Shown: piece after piece, positions 7,835 through 17,281 of the stretch | Position numbering within the stretch: position 1 is the stretch's first letter | Layout of the letters: each line of letters opens with the position of its first letter | Assembly (NCBI RefSeq): GCF_002019665.1 | Contig: NZ_KV917375.1 | Span: 1,865,175 to 1,929,174 of the forward strand | DNA length: 64,000 bases | Origin: Sutcliffiella halmapala | Lineage (GTDB): Bacteria > Bacillota > Bacilli > Bacillales > Bacillaceae_I | Reading direction: 5' to 3' | The notes under the pieces: generated by a model | Told to the model about the DNA's origin: nothing | Database searches by the model: none | Seen by the model: only the letters and a program-made list of their open reading frames with translations | Made by a program: the position numbers and the translations under genes

Positions 7835-9286
7835 ATGGATTATAGTAGTATCGTTGCATTAGTTTTCACAATCATCCCATTTATTAACTTCTTGCTTGCA
7901 ATAGTTTTGATTTTTTTCGAAAGAAAAGATATTGGAACTACCTGGGCCTGGTTGATGGTGATTTTTTTTATACCAGTACTAGGCTTTTTAATCTATGTGT
8001 TTTTTGGACGTCGGTTAAAGCAAAAGAACTTTTATAATATGTCGGTTGAAGAAAAAGAGTATCTTCAATCAACCGTAGATAGACAAATAGAAGGGCTAGA
8101 CAGTGGTCAATTTCCACAAACTTTAATGAAGAAATATCGAGATTCCATTAGGATGAACGTAAAGTCTGCCAATGCTTTAGTTACAACAAATAATGAAATT
8201 AAGCTATTTATTGATGGCCATGACAAGTTTTATTCGTTGTTTGAGGATATCAGAAATGCTCAAGAAGAGATAAACATTGAGTATTATATTATTCAACGTG
8301 ATTCATTAGCAAAAAAGCTGAGGGATGAACTTACAAAAAAGGCAAAGCAAGGTATCAAAGTCCGCGTTCTTTATGATGGATTTGGCTCCAGAAAAATATC
8401 TCCTGCCTTTTTCAAGGAACTGATCGCAAGTGGAGGGGAAGTAGGGGTGTTCTTCCCCTCATTTCTTAGATTAATCAATTTCCGCATTAATAATAGAAAC
8501 CACCGCAAGCTTTGTATAGTAGATGGAAAGATTGCTTATATAGGAGGTTTTAACATTGGGGATGAATATTTAGGTCTTCATGAAAAAATTGGATACTGGC
8601 GTGATACACACTTCCGAATTAGTGGTGGTGCTGTTGCTCATATTCAAGGAAGATTTATTCTTGACTGGAATCAGGCGACAAAACAAGTCGCAGGGAACCT
8701 GAAACAGTTTTCTCTCCCGACAGAAACCGATGATGGAGACAGTATTGTTCAAATCGTTGCCGGTGGACCAAGCTCTAAAACACAACACCTCAAGAATATG
8801 TATATAAAGTTAATTACATCTGCTGAAAAAGAAATACTGATTCAATCGCCATATTTTATACCCGATTCAAGCTTTATGGATGCGTGTAAGATAGCGCTAC
8901 TTTCTGGAGTGGATGTCCGAATTATGATTCCCAATAAACCTGACCATCCCTTTGTGTACTGGGCCACTTGGTCCTATGCAGGTGAGCTTATTTCCTATGG
9001 AGCGAAAATACTCTTGTATGAAAAAGGTTTTTTACATGCGAAAACGATGATAGTAGATCAAGAAGTAGCTACGGTCGGAACAACTAATATTGATAATCGT
9101 AGTTTCGAATTAAACTTTGAAGTAAACGCGACAGTTTATGATGAAAAGGTAGCTGCAAACTTAAGAAAGTCATTTTTGGAAGATCTCAAAGTCTGTTCAG
9201 AGCTTACCTTAGAGCGCTATCAACAAAGGAGCAATATTATAAAATTTAAAGAATCGATTTCGCGCCTTTTATCGCCTATTTTATAG
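7835..9286 (+). CDS. cls: Cardiolipin synthase
   Basis: A 483-residue phospholipase-D-family protein. Two N-terminal membrane helices (about 5-60) precede two HKD catalytic motifs: HRKLCIVDGKIAYIGGFN near residue 225 and HAKTMIVDQEVATVGTTN near residue 405. It condenses two phosphatidylglycerols into cardiolipin and glycerol at the membrane. Length and order match the bacterial ClsA type. Monocistronic. Confidence 0.95.
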   Translation: MDYSSIVALVFTIIPFINFLLAIVLIFFERKDIGTTWAWLMVIFFIPVLGFLIYVFFGRRLKQKNFYNMSVEEKEYLQSTVDRQIEGLDSGQFPQTLMKKYRDSIRMNVKSANALVTTNNEIKLFIDGHDKFYSLFEDIRNAQEEINIEYYIIQRDSLAKKLRDELTKKAKQGIKVRVLYDGFGSRKISPAFFKELIASGGEVGVFFPSFLRLINFRINNRNHRKLCIVDGKIAYIGGFNIGDEYLGLHEKIGYWRDTHFRISGGAVAHIQGRFILDWNQATKQVAGNLKQFSLPTETDDGDSIVQIVAGGPSSKTQHLKNMYIKLITSAEKEILIQSPYFIPDSSFMDACKIALLSGVDVRIMIPNKPDHPFVYWATWSYAGELISYGAKILLYEKGFLHAKTMIVDQEVATVGTTNIDNRSFELNFEVNATVYDEKVAANLRKSFLEDLKVCSELTLERYQQRSNIIKFKESISRLLSPIL

Positions 9287-9301
9287 TCTTTTTATGAGAA
9301 A

Positions 9302-9324
9302 GAAAGTGACTTTCCGTCTTTTTT
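9302..9324 (+). terminator. Weak terminator after cls
   Basis: GAAAG-TGA-CTTTC with a T-run a few bases later. The stem is short, so efficiency is doubtful. Confidence 0.4.
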
Positions 9325-9481
9325 CAAGATGGTCTATATCGAGTTTTTGACATTTTTTATTTCCCGTAATTTTCGTGGAGCTGCTTTCTTTGTAGAACCC
9401 GCTATTATCTTCCAGCATCCAAAACAAAGCTTTTTCATACAATGGTATAATAAATAAGGAAAAAGAGGTGAAATAGACGAA

Positions 9482-9649
9482 ATGTTTTCTTATGAGGAAA
9501 AAAAGTACTTGTTATCCCTTTTAAAAAAACAAAAGCGAAACACCTTTTTTAGAAGAACACCGGATATTAACAGTAGATTAATAGAAAAAATACAACAAAT
9601 GATACGAAATGAAGAAGTGAATAATGAGGAATTAAGAAAAAAACTTTAA
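9482..9649 (+). CDS. Small basic hypothetical protein
   Basis: A 55-residue reading frame beginning MFSYEEKKYLLSLLKK, strongly charged and lysine/arginine-rich, predicted all-helical, with no membrane segment. AGAGGTG lies 11 bases before the ATG and a terminator follows directly, which supports a real gene. The family is not recognised. Confidence 0.6.
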   Translation: MFSYEEKKYLLSLLKKQKRNTFFRRTPDINSRLIEKIQQMIRNEEVNNEELRKKL

Positions 9650-9656
9650 TCCAATT

Positions 9657-9688
9657 CTCAATCCTGCTTTTAAGGGTTGAGTTTTTTT
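9657..9688 (+). terminator. Terminator after the small gene
   Basis: CTCAATCC / GGGTTGAG (one G-T pair), followed by seven T residues. Confidence 0.8.
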
Positions 9689-9740
9689 GTGGACACGGAA
9701 GTGATTCTAGGTACATAAAAAAATGCTAATTCTATAAATA

Positions 9741-9857
9741 AATCAAAATTGTTACGATTTACAGTTGACGTGTGGTCGTTTGTTTTTGTATAGTAAGTAA
9801 AGTGTAAATAAGAATCGTTACGATTAAACCGAGATTTAAATCGTAATGATTCTATTT
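9741..9857 (+). promoter_or_regulatory. Promoter with three Zur-like operators
   Basis: Promoter: TTGACG (9765-9770), 18 bases, TATAGT (9789-9794). Zur-like sites compared with AATCGTAAT-N-ATTACGATT: site 1, AATCAAAAT-T-GTTACGATT (9741-9759, three mismatches), ends just before the -35. Site 2, AATAAGAAT-C-GTTACGATT (9807-9825, four mismatches), lies just past the start region. Site 3, AATCGTAAT-G-ATTCTATTT (9839-9857), has a perfect left half. Together they bracket the promoter. The AACGATT/TTACGATT half-site is characteristic of Zur rather than Fur or PerR. The rest of the gap 9650-10033 holds no gene. Confidence 0.75.
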
Positions 9858-10033
9858 TGTTGGAAAGCTTTATTATTTTGTTTTGTAGTAAAAAGGGGGA
9901 CAAGGATTAAAAATAAGCCATAATTTTCACTATGGCTTACACACTTACTTTTAATTAAAAAGGACAGTATTTATTAAAGAGAAATTGAAAATAGAAGTGG
10001 TATGAAAATTTTACGATAACAGGAGTGAGTTAA

Positions 10034-11575
10034 TTGTTAAAAAATACTATATTTTTCTTGATAGTAAGCATATTTATGGTCTTCCTTATTGGGTGTGATA
10101 ACCATGAAAAGGATGTACAAGGAGAAGATAAGTCTTCAAGTGAAAGTAACAAATCTATCACATTACTATTTAGCTTTCCGTCTAAAACGATGGATCCACA
10201 TCAAGATTGGATGGGAGTACGTGCTGGGGTTGCTGAGACGTTAGTGAAGATAGATGAGGATTTAAACATTCAACCGTGGTTAGCAGAATCTTGGGAACAA
10301 ACGGGTGAGAAGACATGGACCTTTCAGATTAGAAAAGGCATTACATTTCATGATGGTACACTTGTTGATGGAGAAGCAGTTAAAGAATCTTTTACTAGAG
10401 TACTAGAGGTAAATGAAGCTGTTGGATCTAGCTTGAAAATTGAATCAATGGAAGCAGAAGGACAAACTATTACATTTTTCACGAAGGAAGTAAATCCTGC
10501 TTTTCTTTCTGAGCTTGTACATACAAATGCTTCTGTTATTAAGACGGATACGGATAATATTAGTGAAAGTCCAATTGCTACTGGTCCATTCAAAGTGGAT
10601 CATTTCACGCCAGAAGTTGATATTAAATTAGAAAGATACGATGATTACTGGGATGGAGCAGCAAATCTTGAACACGTAAACATAAAGTTTAATTCTGATG
10701 GAAATGTTCGTGCGCTAGCGCTTCAATCTGGTGAAGCGGACATTGCTTATCATTTACCACCAGAAGCATTGACACCAATTGAAAATAGGGAGGATCTTCG
10801 GGTCGAATCTGTCTCAAGCTTGCGAGTTCATTTTATGCTTTACAATGCTAATAAGGTAACATTACAAGATTTGAATGTACGAAAAGCATTAGATTTACTT
10901 ATTAATCGTCCGATTATGGTAAAGGAAATTATGAGTGGCCATGCTACAAGTGCCTTTGGTCCATATCATCCTGATTTTGCATTTTCAGGAGAAGAAACAG
11001 ATGCTATTTATGACCCATCACAGGCAGAGGCATTATTGAAGGAAGCTGGTTATACGAAAAACGACGCAGGGAAGTTAGAAAAAGCTGGTGAGACACTGCA
11101 ACTGACAGTAGCTACTTATCAAGGTAGACCTGAACTACCATTGATGGCTCAGTACTTACAAGCAGAAGCGGCAAAGGTTGGTATCGAGATTAATATCGTA
11201 ACGGTGGAAAATATCGATAGTTATTTATGGGAGCAACAAGATGATTGGGACATAGTGACGTATTCCAATTTAACGGCACCTAGAGGAGATGGTGGTTATT
11301 TCTTGAATGTAGCCTATTTACCTGATGGATCTCTAAACCCAGGTCAAATTAATATTCCACAGTTAAATGATTTAACCAGACAACTAAACGTTACTTCCGA
11401 CCCAGAAGGAAGAACAGCTATTCAAGAAAATGCAGTCTCAATTATTCAGCAAGAGGTACCACAGTCATTTATTCTTCACCCACATATTATTGTTGGTGTA
11501 AACGAACGAGTGAAAAGCTGGAAGCCAGGTTCTGAAGAGTACTATTTAATTACGAATAAAATGGATGTTGAATAA
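10034..11575 (+). CDS. Substrate-binding lipoprotein, nickel/peptide/opine ABC importer
   Basis: A 513-residue SBP_bac_5 (NikA/OppA/CntA cluster) lipoprotein: signal peptide with lipobox LIGC (about residue 20), then WLAESWEQ...TWTFQIRKGITFHDGT and VRKALDLLINR, hallmarks of the family. TTG at 10034 has AGGAGTGAG upstream. The Zur-type promoter suggests that the cargo is a metal complex. CntA of staphylococci, which takes up staphylopine-metal complexes, is the closest functional analogy, but NikA-like or peptide binding cannot be excluded from sequence. First gene of a six- or seven-gene operon. Confidence 0.85.
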   Translation: MLKNTIFFLIVSIFMVFLIGCDNHEKDVQGEDKSSSESNKSITLLFSFPSKTMDPHQDWMGVRAGVAETLVKIDEDLNIQPWLAESWEQTGEKTWTFQIRKGITFHDGTLVDGEAVKESFTRVLEVNEAVGSSLKIESMEAEGQTITFFTKEVNPAFLSELVHTNASVIKTDTDNISESPIATGPFKVDHFTPEVDIKLERYDDYWDGAANLEHVNIKFNSDGNVRALALQSGEADIAYHLPPEALTPIENREDLRVESVSSLRVHFMLYNANKVTLQDLNVRKALDLLINRPIMVKEIMSGHATSAFGPYHPDFAFSGEETDAIYDPSQAEALLKEAGYTKNDAGKLEKAGETLQLTVATYQGRPELPLMAQYLQAEAAKVGIEINIVTVENIDSYLWEQQDDWDIVTYSNLTAPRGDGGYFLNVAYLPDGSLNPGQINIPQLNDLTRQLNVTSDPEGRTAIQENAVSIIQQEVPQSFILHPHIIVGVNERVKSWKPGSEEYYLITNKMDVE

Positions 11576-11680
11576 GTGGAAAATCAGGTTCAAATATCAG
11601 GTCGATTTGGCCACATATCTCGACGGATACTAGAAGAATATGAAAATAACAAACGGTACAAATGGGAGGTGAGAGGATGA
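11576..11680 (+). CDS. Possible 34-residue coupled small ORF
   Basis: A GTG codon immediately follows the binding-protein stop and opens 34 codons (MENQVQISGRFGHISRRILE...), ending TGA inside the ATGA start of the permease gene. Gap-free placement on both sides suggests translational coupling, but there is no separate ribosome-binding site and no known family. It could simply be an untranslated spacer. Confidence 0.3.
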   Translation: MENQVQISGRFGHISRRILEEYENNKRYKWEVRG

Positions 11681-12624
11681 AAAGAGTATTTTCAATGATT
11701 GCATCACGTCTCATTCAGTTGTTAATCATGGTCTTCGTTCTCTCCTTTGTTACGTTCGTGTTAATGAAAATTACATCTGGAGATCCAATTAGAGATCTCT
11801 TGAAAGTAGACGATGTGGCAGCAACGAAAGCAGATGAAGAACGTTTAATGAAGGAGAATGGATTTGACCAACCGATCCTCGTGCAATATGGCAAGTGGAT
11901 TTGGAATGTGCTACATCTAGATTTAGGGGAATCCATTATTTCCAAAAAGCCCGTTCTTGACATGATTATGAGTAGATTACCTTCCACAGTCGCTCTTTCT
12001 GTTGGCGGCTTAGTTGTATTGTTTATGATCGCCATCCCACTTGGTATTGTTGGGGCGATTTATGAAGGGCGTTGGCCAGATTATATTAGTAGATGGACAG
12101 CTTTATTTGGTGCATCCATCCCAAGCTTTTGGTTTGGCTTGCTACTCATCTATTTTTTTTCATTGAAATTAAATTGGTTACCGGTGATGGGAAAAGGAAC
12201 GCTTGCCCATTATGTCTTGCCATCGGTGACACTTGGGGTTGCGATGGCCCCGATGTATATTCGTTTGTTACGGGAAAGACTGATTGCGACATTGCAAAGC
12301 CCTTATATAGAAGCAGCAAAGGCTAGGGGACTGACGAAAGAACGCATCATTCTTTTTCATGCGCTGCGCGGGAGCTTAATCCCATTAGTAACCATGTTTG
12401 GCTTAAGTATCGGAAGTCTGCTAGGAGGTATTACCGTCATTGAAATTCTCTTCTCCTGGCCAGGAATGGGGGAGATGATCGTGAATTCGGTTATGCAGCG
12501 TGATTATCCGGTCATTCAAGGCTATATTTTAATAATCGGTTGCCTCGTTGTCGGAGTAAATTTAATAGTAGATTTACTGTATATGATCATTAATCCGCAA
12601 ATAAGGCAAGAGGAGAAGACATGA
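11677..12624 (+). CDS. ABC importer permease 1 (NikB/OppB/CntB type)
   Basis: About 315 residues with six membrane helices, the usual OppB-type N-terminal periplasmic-loop motif (GDPIRDLL, then GFDQPILVQYGKW) and the EAA coupling loop (EAAKARGLTKERIILFHALRG). ATG 11677 is preferred to ATG 11662 because GGGAGGTGAGAGG lies directly upstream of it. It overlaps the next gene in ATGATG. Confidence 0.9.
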   Translation: MKRVFSMIASRLIQLLIMVFVLSFVTFVLMKITSGDPIRDLLKVDDVAATKADEERLMKENGFDQPILVQYGKWIWNVLHLDLGESIISKKPVLDMIMSRLPSTVALSVGGLVVLFMIAIPLGIVGAIYEGRWPDYISRWTALFGASIPSFWFGLLLIYFFSLKLNWLPVMGKGTLAHYVLPSVTLGVAMAPMYIRLLRERLIATLQSPYIEAAKARGLTKERIILFHALRGSLIPLVTMFGLSIGSLLGGITVIEILFSWPGMGEMIVNSVMQRDYPVIQGYILIIGCLVVGVNLIVDLLYMIINPQIRQEEKT

Positions 12625-13472
12625 TGGAAACGATAAAAATAAAAACCTCCACTCTTTTGCAAAATCCTAATATGTTGGTAGGTATGGTGTTAGCCGTTGT
12701 ACTATTCGGCATCACAATTTTTGGAGAAGTCTTTGTTGTGCACGATCCTTTTCAGATTGACATGAATAATAGATTGAACGGTGCCTCGCCCATAAATTGG
12801 CTTGGCACCGATCAATTGGGAAGAGATGTTTTTTCTCGAATTATTTATGGAGCAAAACTAACAATTGGATTGAGCTTGCTTGCCATTATATTAGCTGTTG
12901 GAATTGGGGTACCTATTGGACTTGTATCTGGTTATATCGGTGGAAAGCTAGATGCCATACTCATGAGAATAGTAGACGGTATTTTGTCTTTTCCAGATTT
13001 TATTTTAGCTATTGTCATTGCAGGGATGCTAGGGCCTAATTTAACGAATTTAATAATAGCGATTGTGATCGTGAGATGGATTGTTTATGCAAGAATTGTT
13101 CGAGGACTAGTGCTTGGGGAAAAGGAAAAGGAGTATGTGCTTGTTTCTAAAATTTCGAATTCTAGCTTTCTAAAAACGGTCCGAATGCATCTTTTGCCAC
13201 ACGTAATGCCAGATATTATTGTGATGGCTGCCATCGATATTGGGAAGGTCATTTTACTTATTTCTGCCTTTTCTTATATTGGTCTTGGTGCACAGCCGCC
13301 GATTCCTGAATGGGGAGCTATGTTAAACGATGCAAGAGGGTATTTTCAAGTTCATCCTTTTCTAATGATTTTTCCTGGAGTTGCCATCGTTCTAACTGTC
13401 CTGTGCTTTAATTTATTAGGTGATGGATTGAAAAGCTATTTTGATATCAGAAAAGGGAGGGGCTTTATGTGA
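12621..13472 (+). CDS. ABC importer permease 2 (NikC/OppC/CntC type)
   Basis: A 283-residue inner-membrane permease with the LGTDQLGRDVFSRIIYGA signature of OppC/DppC/NikC proteins and the EAA-like loop around residues 170-195. It starts at ATG 12621, or at ATG 12624, which has slightly better spacing from GAGGAG. It overlaps both neighbours by four bases. Confidence 0.9.
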   Translation: MMETIKIKTSTLLQNPNMLVGMVLAVVLFGITIFGEVFVVHDPFQIDMNNRLNGASPINWLGTDQLGRDVFSRIIYGAKLTIGLSLLAIILAVGIGVPIGLVSGYIGGKLDAILMRIVDGILSFPDFILAIVIAGMLGPNLTNLIIAIVIVRWIVYARIVRGLVLGEKEKEYVLVSKISNSSFLKTVRMHLLPHVMPDIIVMAAIDIGKVILLISAFSYIGLGAQPPIPEWGAMLNDARGYFQVHPFLMIFPGVAIVLTVLCFNLLGDGLKSYFDIRKGRGFM

Positions 13473-14287
13473 ATCAACCTTTACTCTTGATACAAGATTT
13501 AACAGTAAGTCAGCCTATAGTTAACAAGGAATTAGTGCACGACGTTAATTTGTCTATAGATAAGGGAGAAATGGTGGCTCTTATTGGCGAGAGCGGTAGC
13601 GGGAAAAGTATGACTGCTCGTTCTATTATGGGTCTTTTACCGAATGGGATGGAAGCAAGTGGTCGTATACTTTTTCAAGAAAAAAACTTATTGTCCCTAC
13701 CTTATGAAAAGCATCGCAAATTGTTAGGACGTGAAATAGGGATGATTTTTCAGGATTATCGTGGAAGCTTTACACCGTATATTAAAGTAGGAAATCAAAT
13801 GGTGGAAGCGATTCGTACACATTACTCGATAGGAAAGAAAGAAGCGAAAAGCATCGTGCAGGATGCCTTAAATGAAATGGGTTTAGACGCAGAACGAATA
13901 TATCGGAGCTATCCCTTTCAATTAAGTGGGGGGCAGGTCCAACGCGCCTCGATAGCTATGTCACTTGCCTTAAAGCCTTCCTTACTTATTTGTGATGAGG
14001 TGACGTCTGCGCTTGACGTTATGAATGGAAATAAGGTCCTACATTATATTAATAAAGTCCGTAAGAGCACAGGATGTGGGGTATTGTTTATTACGCATGA
14101 TCTCGCCCAAGCCTTTAAGGTGACAGACCGTATGTATGTCATGCAAAAAGGGGAAATCATAGAAGAAGGCCTGCCAGAGCAGATTCGATGTCATCACCAG
14201 CATCCATATACAAAGAAACTGTGCTCCTGTTTACTAGAATTACCTAAAAACATACCAGTAAAAAAAGAAAGAGTGAGTTTCCTATGA
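13469..14287 (+). CDS. ABC importer ATPase 1 (OppD/CntD type)
   Basis: A 272-residue ATPase: Walker A GESGSGKS (about 41-48), signature LSGGQVQ, Walker B LLICDEVTSALD, switch histidine ITHD. It powers uptake through the two permeases. The GTG start overlaps the preceding stop (GTGA). It is shorter than many OppD proteins because the C-terminal oligopeptide-transporter extension is reduced. Confidence 0.9.
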   Translation: MNQPLLLIQDLTVSQPIVNKELVHDVNLSIDKGEMVALIGESGSGKSMTARSIMGLLPNGMEASGRILFQEKNLLSLPYEKHRKLLGREIGMIFQDYRGSFTPYIKVGNQMVEAIRTHYSIGKKEAKSIVQDALNEMGLDAERIYRSYPFQLSGGQVQRASIAMSLALKPSLLICDEVTSALDVMNGNKVLHYINKVRKSTGCGVLFITHDLAQAFKVTDRMYVMQKGEIIEEGLPEQIRCHHQHPYTKKLCSCLLELPKNIPVKKERVSFL

Positions 14288-15054
14288 CGCTCTTAGTAGA
14301 AGCGGTCTCAAAGCAATATTCTAATAATGTTCTAGCCTTAAACGAACTTTCTTTTCACGTCGTGGCAGGTGAAAGTGTAGGAATCGTTGGGGAAAGCGGA
14401 AGTGGGAAAAGTACACTCGCGAAGCTTTTAGTTGGAATTGAGTACTATAATAAAGGGGTTATTACATTCGATGGAATGCCAATTGTACCGAAGAAACGAA
14501 TAAATCAAAAGAAATTCCGGAAAAATGTTCAGATGGTTTTCCAGGATGCCGTGAGTGCGTTAAATCCTAAACTACCAATCTGGAAGAGTTTATTAGAGCC
14601 ACTTGATAACTATAAAGAATTTACTCCTTCGTTTTTGGATGGTGAAAACCTTACGAGGAAAGAAATAGCAGCACAACTATTAGAGATGGTTGGATTAGAA
14701 AAAGAAATGGCGAACCGACTTCCAGGAGAATTAAGCGGTGGTCAAAAGCAAAGGGTAAGTATTGCTCGAGCAATTAGTATGGAACCGAAACTCCTCATTT
14801 GTGATGAACCGACAGCTAGTCTAGATGCTTCCATTCAAGTCCAAATATTAGATTTATTGAAGGAACTTCAACAAAAATCTAATATGACGATCCTTTTTAT
14901 TTCGCACGATATTAGAGCGGTAGCCTATCTATGTGAAAGGTTGATGGTTCTGAAAAACGGGGTAAAGGTAGATGAGTTCAAATTAGTAGATATCTATCAT
15001 GAGGATCGTCACGAATATACAAAAGCATTAATTCAAGCAGCAGCCATTGATTAG
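14284..15054 (+). CDS. ABC importer ATPase 2 (OppF/CntF type)
   Basis: A 256-residue partner ATPase: Walker A GESGSGKS, Q-loop QMVFQDAVSALNP, signature LSGGQKQR, Walker B LLICDEPTASLD, ISHD switch. The QDxxSALNP motif is typical of the F subunit in Opp/Nik/Cnt systems. It overlaps the preceding gene by ATGA and is followed after 18 bases by the MATE gene. Confidence 0.9.
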   Translation: MTLLVEAVSKQYSNNVLALNELSFHVVAGESVGIVGESGSGKSTLAKLLVGIEYYNKGVITFDGMPIVPKKRINQKKFRKNVQMVFQDAVSALNPKLPIWKSLLEPLDNYKEFTPSFLDGENLTRKEIAAQLLEMVGLEKEMANRLPGELSGGQKQRVSIARAISMEPKLLICDEPTASLDASIQVQILDLLKELQQKSNMTILFISHDIRAVAYLCERLMVLKNGVKVDEFKLVDIYHEDRHEYTKALIQAAAID

Positions 15055-15072
15055 CGAAAGAGTGGAAGAAAA

Positions 15073-16416
15073 ATGAAGATAGCTACACATTCTAAAGCAA
15101 TAGAAAACAAATCGTTACATCATAGGACTTATCTAGCTTTGTCCATTCCATTGATTATCTCAGGAATTTCAACCCCTCTATTAGGAGCTGTAGATACAGC
15201 TGTAGTTGGGAGAATTCCTGACACAGCAGCTATCGGTGGCGTTGCAATTGGTGCAGTTATTTTTAATACTATATACTGGCTTCTTGGTTTTCTAAGAGTA
15301 AGCACGAGTGGATTTACTGCACAAGCAGAAGGAGCGAATAATCAAAACGAGATTTTACTCTCTCTTCTTCGTCCCGTAATTTTGGCAATCTTATTTGGGG
15401 CATTGTTTATTATATTTCAGCAGCCTATTTTGCAGATAGCTTTATCTCTTATAGGTGGAAGTGAAGCCATTTCGGCCAATGCTGCAACCTACTTCTCTAT
15501 TAGAATTTGGGGAGCGCCTTTTCTTCTATTAAGTTATTGTATAATAGGCTGGTTAATTGGAATGGGAAAGGTTCGATTAGCATTATTCATCCAAATAGGT
15601 ATGAATGTCATCAATATATCATTGGATTTTTTATTTGTATTTGGACTAGGGCTAGGGGTTGCTGGTGTTGGATATGCTAGCTTAATTGCGGAAGCAAGTA
15701 CAATCCTTTTTGGCTGTTTTTTTATCTATCGAACGAATGCCACTAAAATACGAAATATAACAAGAAAGATGCTATGGGAGAAGGAACCACTTCTACAAAT
15801 GTTAAAAGTAAATCGGGACCTATTCCTTCGCACCGTTTCCTTACTTGTAATGACAGGACTTTTTACTTCAAGTGGCGCAAGTATGGGAGAGGTTACGTTA
15901 GCAGCTAATGCAATCCTCTTACAACTACATTATATGATGGCCTACTTATTTGGAGGGTTCGCAAATGCATCAAGTATACTTGTCGGAAGAGCCGTTGGGA
16001 CGAGAAATCACTTTTTATTTCAGCGTGCATGCTCTCTATCTGTTCAATGGGGGCTTTTATCCGCTATCCTATTATTCTTTCTAACATACCTCTTTGGAGA
16101 TTACATAGTTGTACTCTTTACTAACATTCCTGAAATTAAAGAATTGACATTAGAATTACTAATCTGGATGCTTATCTTTCCTTTTGTTGGGTTTTTAGGA
16201 CTATTATTAGAAGGGATTTTTTCTGGTGCGACTGAGGCTAAACCAGTTAGAGATTCTATTTTTCTTGCCTTACTCGTATACGTAATTGCCCAGTGGATAT
16301 TAATCCCTATCTATGAAAACAACGGGTTGTGGATCGCGTTTTTACTATTTAGTTTAGGACGATCGATTTTTTTATTACTTTATGTGCCTAAGCTATCGCG
16401 TACGAAGTTTTCATAA
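15073..16416 (+). CDS. MATE-family efflux protein
   Basis: A 447-residue protein with about 12 membrane helices and the DinF-like MATE start (LSIPLIISGISTPLLGAVDTAVVGR). MATE proteins export organic molecules using Na+ or H+ gradients. It lies 18 bases behind the importer ATPase with AAGAGTGGAAG as binding site, so it is very likely co-transcribed under the Zur-type promoter. In staphylococcal cnt loci the operon ends with an exporter (CntE, an MFS protein); this MATE gene holds the same position. Metallophore export is a hypothesis. Confidence 0.85.
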   Translation: MKIATHSKAIENKSLHHRTYLALSIPLIISGISTPLLGAVDTAVVGRIPDTAAIGGVAIGAVIFNTIYWLLGFLRVSTSGFTAQAEGANNQNEILLSLLRPVILAILFGALFIIFQQPILQIALSLIGGSEAISANAATYFSIRIWGAPFLLLSYCIIGWLIGMGKVRLALFIQIGMNVINISLDFLFVFGLGLGVAGVGYASLIAEASTILFGCFFIYRTNATKIRNITRKMLWEKEPLLQMLKVNRDLFLRTVSLLVMTGLFTSSGASMGEVTLAANAILLQLHYMMAYLFGGFANASSILVGRAVGTRNHFLFQRACSLSVQWGLLSAILLFFLTYLFGDYIVVLFTNIPEIKELTLELLIWMLIFPFVGFLGLLLEGIFSGATEAKPVRDSIFLALLVYVIAQWILIPIYENNGLWIAFLLFSLGRSIFLLLYVPKLSRTKFS

Positions 16417-16482
16417 CTTTAAAGGATATGGCAAAAACACCATCTAGAAAAAGGCTTTCCTGTTTCATAGTTGATGAATCAA

Positions 16483-16518
16483 AAACAAGTGGTGTCAAAA
16501 TACACCTCTTGTTTTTTT
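16483..16518 (+). terminator. Terminator of the importer-MATE operon
   Basis: AACAAGTGGTGT / ACACCTCTTGTT hairpin with one mismatch and a seven-base T-run. Confidence 0.85.
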
Positions 16519-16579
16519 GTCATTTGATTTTCAAGATTTCTACCGATACTTTTTATCTATAGCTATTGATAATAAAAAA

Positions 16580-17017
16580 TTATTTTGTAAGAAGGTTCGA
16601 ATGTAAATTTTTTATTATATTAATTAATTCATCAATTTGTTGTTGTGACAATTTTGATTTTTCGAAAATTTGAATAGGAATATTTTTAGCCTTTTCTTTC
16701 AGTTCTTCCCCTTTATTTGTAAGTGAAATGTTGACAATTCTCTCGTCCTCGACGGATCTCTCACGTGTTATTAAACCAGCTTCCTGTAGTCTTTTTAATA
16801 AAGGTGTTAAAGTACCCGTATCAAGATACAGTTTTGAACCTAAAATTTTAATTGGTATTTCATCCTGTTCCCAAAGTACTACCATTACTAAATATTGCGG
16901 ATAAGTGAGTTTAATTTCTTTAAGTATTGGTGTGTACAATTTAGTTATTTCTCTTGAACAAGCATATATATTAAAGCATAAGAGATTGGATAATGATAAT
17001 TTCTCCTCTTCATTCAT
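16580..17017 (-). CDS. ohrR: OhrR, peroxide-sensing MarR repressor
   Basis: A 145-residue MarR-family protein with the OhrR pattern: LCFNIYACSREITK (reactive Cys14, plus a second Cys19), YPQYLVMVVLWE, and LYLDTGTLTPLLKRL as recognition helix. In B. subtilis OhrR, oxidation of the N-terminal cysteine by organic peroxides releases it from the ohrA promoter. It is divergent from ohr, as expected for this pair. Confidence 0.93.
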   Translation of the reverse strand: MNEEEKLSLSNLLCFNIYACSREITKLYTPILKEIKLTYPQYLVMVVLWEQDEIPIKILGSKLYLDTGTLTPLLKRLQEAGLITRERSVEDERIVNISLTNKGEELKEKAKNIPIQIFEKSKLSQQQIDELINIIKNLHSNLLTK

Positions 17018-17198
17018 TGTTTAACCTCCATTAAACATCAATTTTTTGGTATTAATAATTATACATAATAGTTGTCAATAATAGAAAGATTAACTTTAGT
17101 AGATTAACCACAAATTATATTGGGCTAAATTAGACTTATATAAGTGTACCTTAAAAACCAAATGAAAATATTTCCTTGTTAATCTTTCAATTAGAAAG

Positions 17199-17253
17199 TT
17201 GACTAATATTTATCGATGATGTTATATTTATATTGTGCAAAATATAGTTTTGC
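17199..17253 (+). promoter_or_regulatory. ohr promoter and candidate OhrR operator
   Basis: TTGACT (17199-17204), 18 bases, TATATT (17223-17228). Immediately downstream is GCAAAA-N5-TTTTGC (17237-17253), a perfect inverted repeat in the usual operator position. Its assignment to OhrR is inferred from the neighbouring repressor gene. Confidence 0.6.
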
Positions 17254-17281
17254 AAAACATATTATCAAGGAGGAAATTACT

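Noticed and set aside
9741-9857. Fur or PerR boxes at the importer promoter
   Set aside because: The half-sites read TTACGATT/AATCGTAAT and not GATAATnATTATC or TTATAATnATTATAA, so Zur is the better match.
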